From: Ureaplasma diversum NCTC 246
GTDB lineage: Bacteria > Bacillota_I > Bacilli_A > Mycoplasmatales > Mycoplasmoidaceae
NCBI RefSeq assembly: GCF_000731915.1
Contig: NZ_JFDP01000037.1
Coordinates: forward strand, 1 to 50,683
DNA length: 50,683 nt
Direction of reading: 5' to 3'
In this document: positions 31,616 to 43,500 of the stretch, in pieces
Layout: each line of letters begins with the position of its first letter
Numbering within the stretch: the first letter of the stretch is position 1
Notes under the pieces: model-generated
Databases searched by the model: none
What the model was told of the DNA's origin: nothing
Seen by the model: the letters and a program-made list of their open reading frames with translations, nothing else
Position numbers and translations under genes: made by a program

Positions 31616-33013
31616 CTATCCTATTGATCCTGTCATATCTAACTTTAATAATCGATTAAGTTCAGCAGCATACTCCATTGGTAGTTCATCTGTAAACTCT
31701 TTTAAGAAACCAAAGACAATTAATTCTTCAGCTACTTCTGCACTTATTCCTTTTGAAGTTAAATAAAATAATTGTTCAGCATTAATTTTAGTAATTGTTG
31801 CTTCATGTGAAATTGATGAAGATGAGTTAAGTACTAACTCTAAAGGGAAAGTATCACTTCGTGCTGTTTCATTTAATAATAATGTATCACATTCAACTTT
31901 AGAAATACTATTATGTGCTTCTTTACTTATTTTAACTAAACCCCGATATCTACTATCTCCAGTTCCATATCCAACTGCTTTTGAAACTATTTGTGATTTA
32001 GTATGTGGCGCTAAATGAATCATTTTAGCTCCTGCATCTTGAACTACTCCACTTTTAGCTACTGCAATACTAATACATTCACTTGAAGCATATGGTTCAG
32101 CTAAAATTGAACAAGGATATTTCATATTAACTTTTGAACCGATGTTTCCATCGATTCAAGCCATATTTCCATTTTGTTGTACATATGCTCGTTTAGTTAC
32201 TAGATTAAGAACATTATCACTTCAGTTTTGAATGGTTGTATATCGGCAAGTTGAATTTTTACCAACAAAGATTTCAACCACAGCAGCATGTAAGTTATCT
32301 GATGAATAAATAGGTGCAGTACATCCTTCAATGTAGTGAAGGGATGAATTATCATCAACAATAATTAATGTTCGTTCAAACTGTGCCATTGATTGAGAAT
32401 TAATCCGAAAATATGATTGCAGTGGTTTTTTGATGTGTGTATTCTTAGGAACATAAATAAATGTTCCTCCTGATCAAACTGCGGTATTAAGAGCTGCGTA
32501 TTTATTATCAGATGCTGGTACTAATTTCCCAAAATACTTCTTAAATAAATCTGGATATTTTTTAGCAGCTGTTTCAGGATCACAAAAAATAACCCCTTGG
32601 TCTTCTAATTCTTTAATAATTGATCCATAAACAACATCTGAATCATATTGTGTATGCACCCCATTTAAAAACTTAGCTTCAGCTTCAGGAATATTAAGAG
32701 CACTAAATGTATCCTTAATCTTTTGTGGTACATCATCTCATGATTTTTTAATCCCATCAACGACAGAGATGAAATAGTAGTATTGATCAAAATCAATGAA
32801 GTTTAGATCAACTCCTCATGTTGGATTTTTCTTTTGTTTAAATACTTCATAAGCTTCAAGCCGGCTATCTAGAAGTCATTGATCTTCTTTTTTATAGTTA
32901 GAGATTGCTTTTATAACATCAACTGATAACCCTTTGGCTGTACTAAATCGTTCTTTAACATCATCAGAAAACCCATAAGCGTATTCAGTTGCTTTAAATT
33001 TATTATCTTCCAT
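31616..33013 (-). CDS. sufB: Fe-S cluster scaffold SufB
   Basis: A 465-residue protein of the usual SufB length. With SufC and SufD it forms the scaffold on which clusters are built. Typical blocks are [11 protein letters not shown] near the N terminus, [28 protein letters not shown] with a conserved Cys, and the C-terminal [22 protein letters not shown]. Its ATG lies inside the 3' end of sufU (11-base overlap). Several UGA Trp codons break it under the standard code. It is the last suf gene in the order C-D-S-U-B seen in Bacillus. Confidence 0.95.
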
Positions 33014-33449
33014 CAATTAAACACTCCTTTAAGGTTTTGATCCCAATTGTTGCACACTTGATTCGATTTGGTTGGTTTTTAACATTATAAAAAGCAATTA
33101 ATTCATTTAAATGATCTTCACTATATTGATCTCCACTTACCATCTTTAAATAATTATCAATGATATTTAAAGCTTGATCAATCGAACTATTAAGTACACT
33201 ACTACAAATAATATCAGTTGATGAAGTTGCTATAGCACATCCTGTGCCACTAAAATAAACTTCTTTAATCATTTCATTTTCTAATATTAAATGAATTGTT
33301 ATATCATCAATACAAGATTCTGTTTTATTATGTTTAGTTAAGTGGTTAGCTAATTGTTCTATTTGTTGTTGATTAAGCTTATATTTAGGTCGTTCATAGT
33401 GTTCCATAATAATAGAACGTAACACTAATGGATCTTTAGATAATGCCAT
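33003..33449 (-). CDS. sufU: SufU, zinc-dependent sulfur-transfer partner of SufS
   Basis: A 148-residue IscU-like protein that takes persulfide sulfur from SufS. The four SufU zinc ligands can be placed: Cys46 and Asp48 (SCIDD), Cys71 (SGTGCAIATSS) and Cys132 (RIKCATIG). The spacing matches SufU (25 between the first two Cys, about 61 to the last), with the long middle helix typical of SufU rather than IscU. The N-terminal EHYERPKYK is usual for the family. It overlaps sufS by 14 bases and sufB by 11, so it is translationally coupled on both sides. Confidence 0.93.
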   Translation of the reverse strand: MALSKDPLVLRSIIMEHYERPKYKLNQQQIEQLANHLTKHNKTESCIDDITIHLILENEMIKEVYFSGTGCAIATSSTDIICSSVLNSSIDQALNIIDNYLKMVSGDQYSEDHLNELIAFYNVKNQPNRIKCATIGIKTLKECLIDGR

Positions 33450-34647
33450 TTAATTCATCTCCTGGTTTATATTCCTTAATTGCTTTAACTAATTTATCAA
33501 CATCACTCTTATCATTATAAAGATAAAAAGAAGCTCTGATTGCACATTCAATACCAATAATATGATTAATTACCTTAGCACATGATAAACCACTTCTTAC
33601 AATAATGTTTTTATTTCCTAAATAGTTAGCAAAGTCTTGACAAAAAACATTTTTATAACTAAATGCAATTGATGTAGAAGAGTCATCTTGATTAAAAATT
33701 TCTATGTTTTCTATGGTTTTTAGTTGTTCTGTTGCATATTTAACTAATTCTAGTTCATGATTTCTTATTGCTTCATAGCCAATATCTAATAAGAAATCAA
33801 CACAAGCTTTAAAACCATAAATCCCAGCAACATGGGGTGTTCCCCCTTCAAAACGCATTAAATTATCAAATAATTCATACTTTTCTAAATTAATACTAAA
33901 GTTCATTCCACCCCCATATTTTAAGGGTTCTAATTTAGTAATTAATGATTCTTTAATATAAGCTAAACCAATCCCTGTTGGTCCAAAAATCTTATGAGCT
34001 GAACATACTACAAAATCACAATTGGTTTTGATTACATCAATCGGTCGGTGTTGAATTGATTGTGTTGCATCAACACAAACTAAAATCTGTTGATTATATT
34101 CTTTAACTATTTTAGTAATAGCTACTTCATCTAAAATATTACCAACTAAATTACCCCCAGAAGCAAAACTAACAATTTTAGTTTTAGCTGATAAAGCATT
34201 TTTAAAATCTTCTAAAGTAGGATAATGATTAAGTTGATTAGCAAAAACAATCTTGATTCCAATCTCTTCTCTTAGTTTATATCAAGGAAGTAGATTTGAA
34301 GCGTGTTCAGAATAAGTTAGAATGATTTCATCATCTTTTTTTAATCATTTCTTTAAACCATTAGCAATTAGATTTAAAGATTCAGTTGCACCTGATGTAA
34401 AAACTATTTCTTGGATTGATTTAGCATTAATTAACTTAGCTAAGCTTTTTCGTGCATTCTCTACTACAAGGTGTGATTTATATGCAAATGTTGAATCACT
34501 ATTATGAGGATTTGTACAATCATATAAATAATATTGATTAATGGCATCAATCACAACTTGTGGTTTGTGAGTTGTTGCTCCTGAATCTAAATAAACAATA
34601 TCAGGATTATTTTTAAATCAAGGAAATAAATGTTTATAAGATTTCAT
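33436..34647 (-). CDS. sufS: Cysteine desulfurase SufS
   Basis: A 403-residue PLP enzyme that removes sulfur from cysteine as a persulfide. PLP is held by Lys219 in SAHKIFGPTG. The catalytic Cys356 lies in RSGLSCA. YLDSGATTHKP and FTSGATESLN near the N terminus and RFEGGTPHVAGIYGF in the middle are class V aminotransferase signatures of the SufS group. The start ATG is five bases beyond the sufD stop, and the end overlaps sufU. It appears intact. Confidence 0.95.
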
Positions 34648-34652
34648 TGTCT

Positions 34653-35282
34653 TTAAAATTTAGCAAAGATACTATTAATAATATCTGCATACTTATCCTT
34701 TATTTGATCATCAAAATTAGCAAATACTTCATTAAAGAAAGATTCTAGAATTAATCTAATTGATGCATAGTGTGAAATCCCACGAGATTGTAAATAAAAT
34801 AAGATGTCTTGTGAAATACTACCAACTTTAAGTGAATGCCCTGCTTTTACATCATTACTATTAATGATTAAATTTGGTTCACCAATCACTTTTGCTTCAT
34901 CAAATAAACTAGCATTGATGTTTTGATAAACCCCATTACCTCTTGTGTTTTTACCAATTGTTCCATTTAATTGAATTGCTGTTGTTGATTCATTAAAACC
35001 AATAACTCGAACATTATTCTCACATTCAGCATAATGTTGATCAAACATTAAATGGGTTGTTAGTTTCTTTTTGTATTGATCAAAGTTTAAGATTAAAACA
35101 TGAATCAGTGATTTTGAATTTGCTTTTAAATTAACTTTAAGATTGATTTCTGAATCCCCTGGAAATAAATCAATCATATAAATTTCTTGTTCTAGTTCAT
35201 CTTCTAAAGGATTAATATCAATTTCTAAATCTTTATTGTGTTCTAGAACAATTAATTGTTTATTCTTTGAAGTTTGCTCCAC
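34653..35282 (-). CDS. sufD: Half-length SufD
   Basis: Placed as SufD by position (between sufC and sufS) and by a C-terminal SufB/SufD-type core: KVIGEPNLIINSNDVKAGHSLKVGSI followed by LFYLQSRGISHYASIRLILESFF. It has only 209 residues against more than 400 usually, and the N-terminal half is missing rather than broken. The start is GTG at 35282, supported by AAGGAT eight bases upstream and a 23-base overlap with sufC; no other coding DNA is available upstream, since sufC occupies it. A minimal SufD that keeps only the beta-helix and SufC-binding part is the likely reading. A diverged second SufB-like protein is the alternative. Confidence 0.8.
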   Translation of the reverse strand: MEQTSKNKQLIVLEHNKDLEIDINPLEDELEQEIYMIDLFPGDSEINLKVNLKANSKSLIHVLILNFDQYKKKLTTHLMFDQHYAECENNVRVIGFNESTTAIQLNGTIGKNTRGNGVYQNINASLFDEAKVIGEPNLIINSNDVKAGHSLKVGSISQDILFYLQSRGISHYASIRLILESFFNEVFANFDDQIKDKYADIINSIFAKF

Positions 35283-36081
35283 AACTCATTAATCCTTTTT
35301 TAAATTCAAAATCAGTTTCACTATCTTCAATTACTTTAATTCCTAATTCTTGTTCAACTCACTTATAACCTTGGTTTTGGATTTTTTCAGCTAATTCATA
35401 ACCACCAACTTGAGCAATTTGTCCATTAATGATCATTACTACTTTAGTTGGTTTTAAGATTTTAAATAATCGGTTGTTGTGTGAAACATATACAATTGCT
35501 TTTTTGTCTTTGATCTTTAATAAAACATTAGCAATTGCATTTAGTGCATCAATATCAAGTCCTGAATCAATTTCATCTAAAAGAATAAAATCTGGATCAA
35601 GAGCTAACATTTGTAAGATTTCATTCTTTTTTCGCTCTCCCCCAGAGAATCCATCATTTAATGATCGTTTTAAAAGGGCAGGATCTAAAGCTAAACTTTT
35701 CATATGTTCTGATAATTCTTGATATAAATCAAAAACATTAACAGTTTTTTGTTCTCTTTTAGTAGCAACAATCGTTCTTAAAAAATCTAACATTCCAAGT
35801 CCATGAATTTCAATTGGATGTTGGTTTGCTAAATAAATTCCTTTATTAGCAATTTCATTAGTTTCTAAACCAAGAATTGATTGATCATCAACTAAAATAT
35901 CACCATTTATAACCTCTGTTAAGTAATGGTTCATAATCGCTTTAAAAAGCGTTGATTTACCATGTCCATTAGGACCCATGATCGCTACTACTTCATTTGT
36001 ATTTATTTCTAAGTTAAAATTTTTTAGAATTAACTTTCCTTCTATTTGGACATCTAAGTTTTTAATTGTTAGCTTTTCCAA
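35260..36081 (-). CDS. sufC: SufC ATPase of the Fe-S assembly complex
   Basis: A 273-residue ABC-type ATPase that powers the SufBCD scaffold. Walker A GPNGHGKST is at residues 36-44, the signature FSGGE near 147, Walker B DFILLDEIDSGLD near 166, and a switch His in VSHNNR. Beyond the usual end a UGA Trp codon leads to another 32 residues ending in LMSCGANFKE, a small extension with a Cys. The start is TTG, preceded by AGGAAGG; there is no ATG with a ribosome binding site in frame. First gene of the sufCDSUB-proS unit, divergent from the large lipoprotein. Confidence 0.94.
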
Positions 36082-36133
36082 GACCTAGCACCTTCCTATT
36101 TTATGTAGAATATTTACTATTTTATAACTCTTA

Positions 36134-36139
36134 ATTATA
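36134..36139 (-). promoter_or_regulatory. -10 box of the suf operon
   Basis: A perfect TATAAT on the minus strand about 55 bases before sufC, immediately next to a plus-strand TATAAT (36141-36146). The two facing boxes suggest closely packed divergent starts for the suf operon and the large lipoprotein. No good -35 was found. Confidence 0.5.
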
Positions 36140-36227
36140 GTATAATTATCAAATTGATACATTACAAAATTAGTTAATAAATTGATTTAGGATTTAAAAT
36201 ATATAAAATAGTATAAGGATTTGTTAT

Positions 36228-39200
36228 ATGAAATTAAAGAAACTTTTTTCAGTATTAGGTTTAAGCACATTAGCTGCTTCTAGTTTAGTAGCAGTTGCTG
36301 TTGCTTGTAATAATACAACTAAAACTAATTCAAGCACTTTTAGTAAAATCGTTAATGTTAACAATGGAATGTTTTTAACAAATGATATTACTACTAAACA
36401 AGCTCTTAAAATGGCTTTAGCTTCTGATTTAGGAGTTAATGAATTAAATAAAGCAATTGCTAAACAAGCAATATATTTTTGAGCTAAAACAAATCAAAAT
36501 CCTAAAATTTCAAAACAAGTAACTGATCGTGAACTAGAATTAGATAATGAACTAAAAAGACACCAAACTAATGTTAACAATCGATTCGGTAAGGATGCAA
36601 ATGCTGTTCTTCAAGATGGATTATTTGATCCAAACGGAGGAACTGCAGCATCTTGAAAACAAATCAATGCATACAACCATACTTATAATCTATTTACAAC
36701 TGAATTATTTGAACACTTTAATCAATTAATTAGTATCAATAATAACAATCAATTAGTTTTAGCAACTGATTTAAGTGCAGAAGCTTTATTACAAAAAAAT
36801 GAAATTGTTAAAAGCACTAATGCAGGGGATAGAAACAAGATTGTTTTAGATACATCTAATCCATTAACTAAAAAGTATGCTCATTTCTTTAACTTCTTAG
36901 TTGATGATTATATAGCTAACAAATTACCTTTACCAACATTTAATTTTGAATTTAAATATGATAGTTTAGCTACTCAATCAATTTATAACAAGAAGTTATT
37001 TACAAATATTCCAACTAACAATCAAGCAAGTAATGCTTATCCATTCTTTTTAGATGCATCAACTGATGCTACTAAATTAAATACAACATCACACTATGTT
37101 AATGTTGTTAAATTAATTAATGAAAACAAACATTTAGATGCTAATGGTTTTGTTAATGTTGATATTAAAGAAAACAATAATGTGGCTATTAATCAACAAA
37201 CACTTTTATTAGATCAAATTAAAGCTCGTGAAGTATTACCAACAACTAATTTAGCTCAATTAGGTGCTTATATGTTGTTGTTTAATACACTTGAAACTAA
37301 TTTCAAAATGATCGATAAGCTTGATGAAACAAATCCATTACTAAACTTTGTATTGAAGAGTGAAAAGGCAACTACTGCACCAACTACTCCAGCTGCTCCT
37401 TCTAGTCCATCTACACCAAGTGGTTCAACTAGTCAAGCTAGTCCGTCATCTCCATCATCACCAGCACCAGCACCAGCTGCCCCTGCTGGTTCTCAAACAA
37501 ATTCATCATCAACAACTAAACCAGTCTCATCTAGTGAAACAGTTACTGAACAAAATCAATCTGGTTATGTTAATTTATTTTACCCACTTAAATTAGGTGA
37601 TAATGATGCATTTACTGGGTATTTAAAAGATACTATTGCAGTTAATCAAGTAGTTTATGTTAAAGATAGAAACATCTTATTAGCTAGAACAGATAAAGGT
37701 GTTCAAATTATTGGTTTAAATAATTTCAAAACGTTAAAAGAAGCTGCAGCTAAAGGTTTTAGTAGTTTAGTTAATGAACTTAAGAATCATTTCTTATACC
37801 AAGGTGCATTATACAATGCTACTAATAAACCAACACCAAGTGCAAAAGCTAAAGGTCATAACATTAAACCAGAACTTGAAACTTATTTTAAAGCTAATCA
37901 AGATCGAATCATTGCATCTTATTTAGCAAAACATAACAACGATCAAAACAATTTATTCTCAGCTTCAAAAGAAGCAATTAACTTAAATGATCAATTAATT
38001 AAAATCATTAATCTTAATAATGAAATTAGTTCAGTAAAATCACTTCAAGAACATGAACTAGCTCTTAAAGGTAAAGTAATTAATTACAATAAAGCAACTA
38101 ATTTAAATGTTGATCCAAAAGCATTCTATAATGCTGGAATTAATGTTCCAATTAATCTTACTCAAACTAAAGAAGAGAATAAAAACCCTTATTATTCATT
38201 ACTTAGAACATTTGTATCAAAAACATCAAACAAAACTTTACAACAACTAAATACTGAATTTAATTCAGCAATTGATAGTTATGTTGATCCACTTAACTTT
38301 GAACAATTAGTTAAAGTTTATGAAAACAGCCAAGTTGTATCATTAGATAACTACATTCTAAACCAAGTCCTTAATAACTTCATTAGTTCTAACCAATTTG
38401 AAGCCTTATTAAGAGCATCAATTTACAAGAAGTTTTTAACTCCTTACTTTGATTTAAATACATTCCATCTAAAAGCTGATAATGAAGCTGCTAAATTATT
38501 TAATCAAGCAATTGATACTTCAATTAAATTGCCTTTAATTAATGCTAACTTATCTGCAGATTTACTTAAAGATAGTTCTAATCTTGATAATGTAGTTAAT
38601 CAAATCACTCAATACTGAAACGAATCTTATTTACTTAATGGATCATATGCTAATCAAGAATTAAGATTAAAAGATTACACTAAATACATCAACAGCTTAG
38701 AAGCTTTAGTTGTTTTAGCTTGATTAATCAATCACAACAATAATCAATTTACATATGATAATTTAATTTCATACCTAAAGCTTCTAACTGCTAACAACCA
38801 AGTTATCTTCTTAGCTTGAAAAGGTATTGAAAACAGTTTAGCTAATCCACAATTTGGTAATGATCCTAAACAAGATTTAAGTTTTAAGAAATACCAGCTA
38901 AGTACTAGTAACCCACTTAATGTTTACACTTTAAACAAAAATGATGTTTATGAAGTACAAAATAATGAAATTAAACTTAAAGAAGATTTCTTAAAAAATG
39001 TTACTTTAAATGATGCAGCTACTTATTGAAACTTTACAGTTGATCAAAACAAACAACAATATATGAACTTCTTAGGTTTAATTACTAAAGAAAACCAAAA
39101 AACTAAAGTTGGACCTGATTTTGATAAAGTAAGTTTATATGATAAATTAGTTTACACTAATAAACCAAACAGTAAAGGAGCTGGAGCTTTATATGGTTTT

Positions 39201-39794
39201 GGTTCAAAAGCTAAACTAAAAGCTCTTGTTAATAGTTTTGTTTCTTATAACGAATACAAGCAATTAGCTAAAGAATTGTTTGCTCTTAATTTTGATGGAA
39301 CAGCTAATATTAAATTTGATCAAATAGTTAAAAATGAACGAAAAGTAATTAGTGGTTCACAAACTACTAATCAAGCTACAACAACTAGTTTAGCTTTAAA
39401 TGAACTAAAAGAGATTATGAATGCAGGAATTGATGCATTACCAAATGAAGCGTTTAGTCGTTTAGAGTTTAGTTATGTTTACAACAAACTAAACCCAAAA
39501 GCTTCAGCTACAATAACTAAAGCTAATAGTAATATCAAACAAACTTTAGCTATTACTCAAATCAATCAAGATGATGTACTTAAAATTAAAAACAACAATA
39601 ATCAACTAAATCCAGCTTTATTAGCTAATAACCAATTCTTTAAAATGGCTTTAGATCTAGCAATTAGTGATCAAGCATTAAACATTAAAGCTTTAGCTAG
39701 TTTACCAGAAACAAACAAAACAGTAATCTTTGATAAACGAGTTGCTAATAATATCCAAAAAGTAGCTCCATTAATAACTTTTAATAAGAATTAA
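36228..39794 (+). CDS. Large surface lipoprotein, 1188 residues
   Basis: The signal MKLKKLFSVLGLSTLAASSL ends in a lipobox AVAC (Cys27). The body is long and mostly helical with many Asn, Lys and Leu. A Ser/Pro/Thr/Ala-rich disordered insert lies at about residues 378-445, before a domain that starts near YVNLFYPLKLGD. It resembles the very large mollicute lipoproteins found beside FtsX-type permeases, but I cannot name the family. It reads through many UGA Trp codons without a lesion. AAGGA precedes the ATG. rpe starts two bases after its stop, so they are co-transcribed, and the giant permease follows. A role as substrate-binding or stalk partner of that permease is inference. Confidence 0.85.
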
Positions 39795-39796
39795 AA

Positions 39797-40465
39797 ATGA
39801 ACAAACAAATCACTATTCTTCCTTCAATTCTAGCATTTGATAAAACTCAAACAGCTAGTTTAATCAAAAGCTTTAATGATCATCAACTAAACCATTTCCA
39901 TTATGATATTATGGATGGAATTTATGTAGAAAATGTTGCTTTTAGTAAACTTGAATATCTTGATCATCTACTAGCTAATAACTGTTTAGTTAATGTCCAT
40001 TTAATGGTTAATGATCCAACTAAATGAATCGATCAATTAATTAAATATAAACCATATGCGATTAGTTTTCCTTTTGAATTAGTTAATAGTCAATCTTGTT
40101 TAGCTTTATTAAACAAGATTAAAGATAGTAACATTAAAGCTGGAATTGCGATTCATCCATCATTTGTTTTAGATGATTATAAACACTTACTAAAAGATGT
40201 TGATTATGTTACTTTTATGTCTGTAGTTCCTGGGAAATGTGGTCAAGCTTTTTTAGCTGATACATACACTAAACTAAATGATTTAATAGCTTTTAGAGAA
40301 TCATCTAATATTAATTTTGAAATTGAATTAGATGGTGGGGTAAATTTTGATGTAATCAAAAATACTCTAAATCAAATTGATTATTATGTATCTGGTTCTT
40401 TTGTTGTTAAGTATGTAAATAATCTTGATCAATTTAAACTAGAAATCAATCAAATTATTAAATAA
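39797..40465 (+). CDS. rpe: Ribulose-phosphate 3-epimerase
   Basis: A 222-residue TIM-barrel enzyme that interconverts ribulose-5-phosphate and xylulose-5-phosphate in the pentose phosphate pathway. Motifs: PSILAFD at the start, HYDIMDGIYV (metal His and Asp), NVHLMV, MSVVPGKCGQAF (phosphate grip) and ELDGGVN (catalytic Asp). All catalytic positions appear kept. It begins two bases after the large lipoprotein stop, an unexpected partner for a surface protein, and a hairpin follows it before the permease. Confidence 0.93.
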
Positions 40466-40481
40466 TATTAATCTTTAAATT

Positions 40482-40510
40482 AGCTAACACTTTTTGTGTT
40501 GCCTTTTATT
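40482..40510 (+). terminator. Weak terminator or attenuator between rpe and the permease
   Basis: GC-AACAC and GTGTT-GC pair around a T5 loop with a bulge, followed by CTTTTATT. A TATAAT at 40527-40532 follows, so the permease may have its own promoter as well as readthrough from rpe. Confidence 0.5.
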
Positions 40511-40574
40511 ATAAAACCGAATTTAGTATAATTACTATTAGCTTAATGTTGATTAGTTAATGAAAGGAGGGTTT

Positions 40575-43500
40575 ATGAAAAAGTTATTTTGTTTAATGAA
40601 AAGTATGTTAAAGCTTTTCTTTAAAAACAAAGCTTTGATCACACAACTATCAATTTTAATGATAGTTACAACCCTTGTCATTACAACAGCAACAATTACA
40701 ATCCAACGTTTAGATAAAGCTCAAAATGATATTAAAAAAGTAAGTTTAACAAGTGATTATGTAGCTGTTGAAAATGATGCCAACAGCATTGTTTTCAATG
40801 ATCTAGAAATAGTTTATAACAAACTAGCTAATCCAGCTAAAAAGATTGTTAAATTACATGTTTTTAACAAAGCTCGATTAGCTAGAAATAATAATTACAT
40901 CAAACTTAAACCAACAAATCCTAAATCTCCTTATTACTGACCAATGGGAGTTAATGAAACCCCACTTAATTTAAGTGGAAATGTTGATTGAAATGCGATC
41001 AATAACTTACAATTAGAAACTGTTTTCTGATTTAATGATGGTATTCAAACTGCAGCTTGAAGTGCAACAAACTATGAAAACTTTATTTATCAAAACAAAA
41101 ACAATAAAGTTGAATTCGTTGGTGTTCAAGATCTAGGTTATGCTAAGGTTCTTTTTAATAGTGATGATCTAAGCCCTAATGCTAATAAGGAATATAGTAC
41201 TTATAGTGTTAATATGGGAATAGTCCAAGCTAATCAACCATTTGCTAAAACCTTTGATTTTAGCAAACATAACTTAAACTTTAGTCTTAATGAAAACTTA
41301 AGAAATCCATTCTTAATTAATAATGTTAACTTTAGAACTAATAAGATTCAAGATTCAACAAGTAATCTAAATGATAATAAGAAGTATTTAAACTCTTATG
41401 AGTCAGTTTATAAACAATTAACTCAATATATTAGTACAAATACAACATTAGCTGATTATTATGAATTTGACTTATTTGTAGATACTTCAAAACTAACTAA
41501 TGAATATGCATTATTTGCTACATATTTACAAACTAAACATCATCCAGATCAAATAGCTAAAGAACTAAAAATTGATAACTTAACTACTAAATATAATGAT
41601 CTATTTAGAAATAAAGTTTATTTACCAACTAAAATTGTTGATGATCCAACTAAGCTTGAAGATGTAATTAGTTCAATCAATAAAGCTAAAACTTTAATGA
41701 TTAAAAAGATTAAAGATGAAACAAGAGCTTTCTTTAATAATTCAAAAGAACAATCAGCTTACAGTAAACAAGAACAAATCAATTTGTTAAACAAAATTGA
41801 TAATTACAACAACCAACTATTCTTATTAGATAAACAAAGTAGTGAGTACAGTAAAATCTCAACTGCTAAACGAAATGCTACAATCGAACTTGAACGTAAT
41901 AAAAATTTAAGATTTTTAGCTGATCAGCTTAAGGATGTTGGGTTCTTGTCAATTTTAGACCAACATGATATTTATTACAAAAAACACCAATCAGCTAATT
42001 ACACTGATGTTAAAACAAATACTAACTTCATAGCTACAAATATCACTAACCCAACTTATTATCAATCTAAAGTTGTTGATGATAAAACTAAATGAATCAA
42101 CCAACCAGTTAGTTTAGATGAAAAGTATGCTGATTCACAAAATGCTAATAATAAATATAAACGTCTTTATTTTGATAATGATGATGCAACTAAGATTAGT
42201 CGGTTTAAAGAATATTATTTAAATTATTATGAATACTATAATACAATCTGAAAAACCTATGCAGCTAATACTAACAATCAAGTTGAAGGAAACTTAGTTG
42301 ATAGTCATGATTATACTTCACTATTTAATCCAGCATCAGTTGGAATCTATCAGCTTCATAAATTCTTTGAAGTCTTATTTAATGAAGCTGAATGATTATT
42401 AAGTGAACAATATCTAGCTAATAACTATATATTTAGTCTTAATTTATATAGATTGTTATTACCCTTTAAAGATGGAGTTTATCAATATAAACTAACAACA
42501 AACTATAAAAACAAAACACCCCTTGTTGCTGTTTATAAAGATTATGATGATAAGAATAATAAGAAATATTATTACTTTGAAGGATATGGAGCAGGTGATC
42601 AAGCTTTTATTAATGTAGTTCATAATAAAGATCTACCTAAAAGAATTGAATTAGTTAATATAGTTAATAAATCAGATTTTAATACTGATTATGATCCAAA
42701 CTCTAAGATTAATGTCGATCAAATTGTATTTAATCAATATGTCCTTAAAACAATTAACTTTAATAAAGGTTATAGTGATTTTAGTACTGCATCAGCTTCT
42801 GAATTTATTAATTGATCAGCTACAAATCCAGATGAATACAAATTATTTACTAAAGAACTTAGTCGGTTCTTTAATACATATGCTTTTGTATCACAACAAA
42901 GTAACTCATACAGTTTCTATATAGAAGCAAGATTAAAAGAGAATAATATCTTATTTGTTCCTTTTAATATTAATGTAATTAATCGAAGTTCTGATTTAGC
43001 TTTTGTAAGTAATTCATACTTAGCAGCAAATAGTGATCCAAAACAAAGTGGATACAAAAAAGTAGCTAACTTAGAAGATTTTAAATTAGCAGCTCAACTA
43101 CCATATATTAATAGTGATAGTTCAGCTCCTTATATTGATTATTATGATGAAAATAATCAATTAGTAAGAAAAGCTAAAGATTATCGAAGTTGATTAAGAT
43201 ATGTTGTTCCTGAATATAACAAAGTTGATATTAACGGGCAAATCTTCTTTATTATTGGTAATGCTGAATCTTCTGAATTCTTATTCCCAGCATCAAATGT
43301 TAATGATATTTTAATTGATCCTAAAAAAACTAGTGTGCTTTATTTAGGGGCATCTGGGTTTGATAAACTAAGAGCAATTGCTCCAAATGTGCCATTAGTT
43401 GAATACTACAGTATTAAAGCTAATGCTCACTTATTAGATATTGCTAAACAAGCTAAAATCTTTAATGGTTTAAAATCACAACTTAATGCAAGCAAACAAG

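Noticed and set aside
35287..35289. ATG as sufD start
   Set aside because: It is in the sufC frame and belongs to the sufC C-terminal extension; the GTG at 35282 keeps the sufD frame.
40560..40574. ATG 40560 as permease start
   Set aside because: It would place the strong AAAGGAGGG inside the gene; ATG 40575 has ideal spacing.
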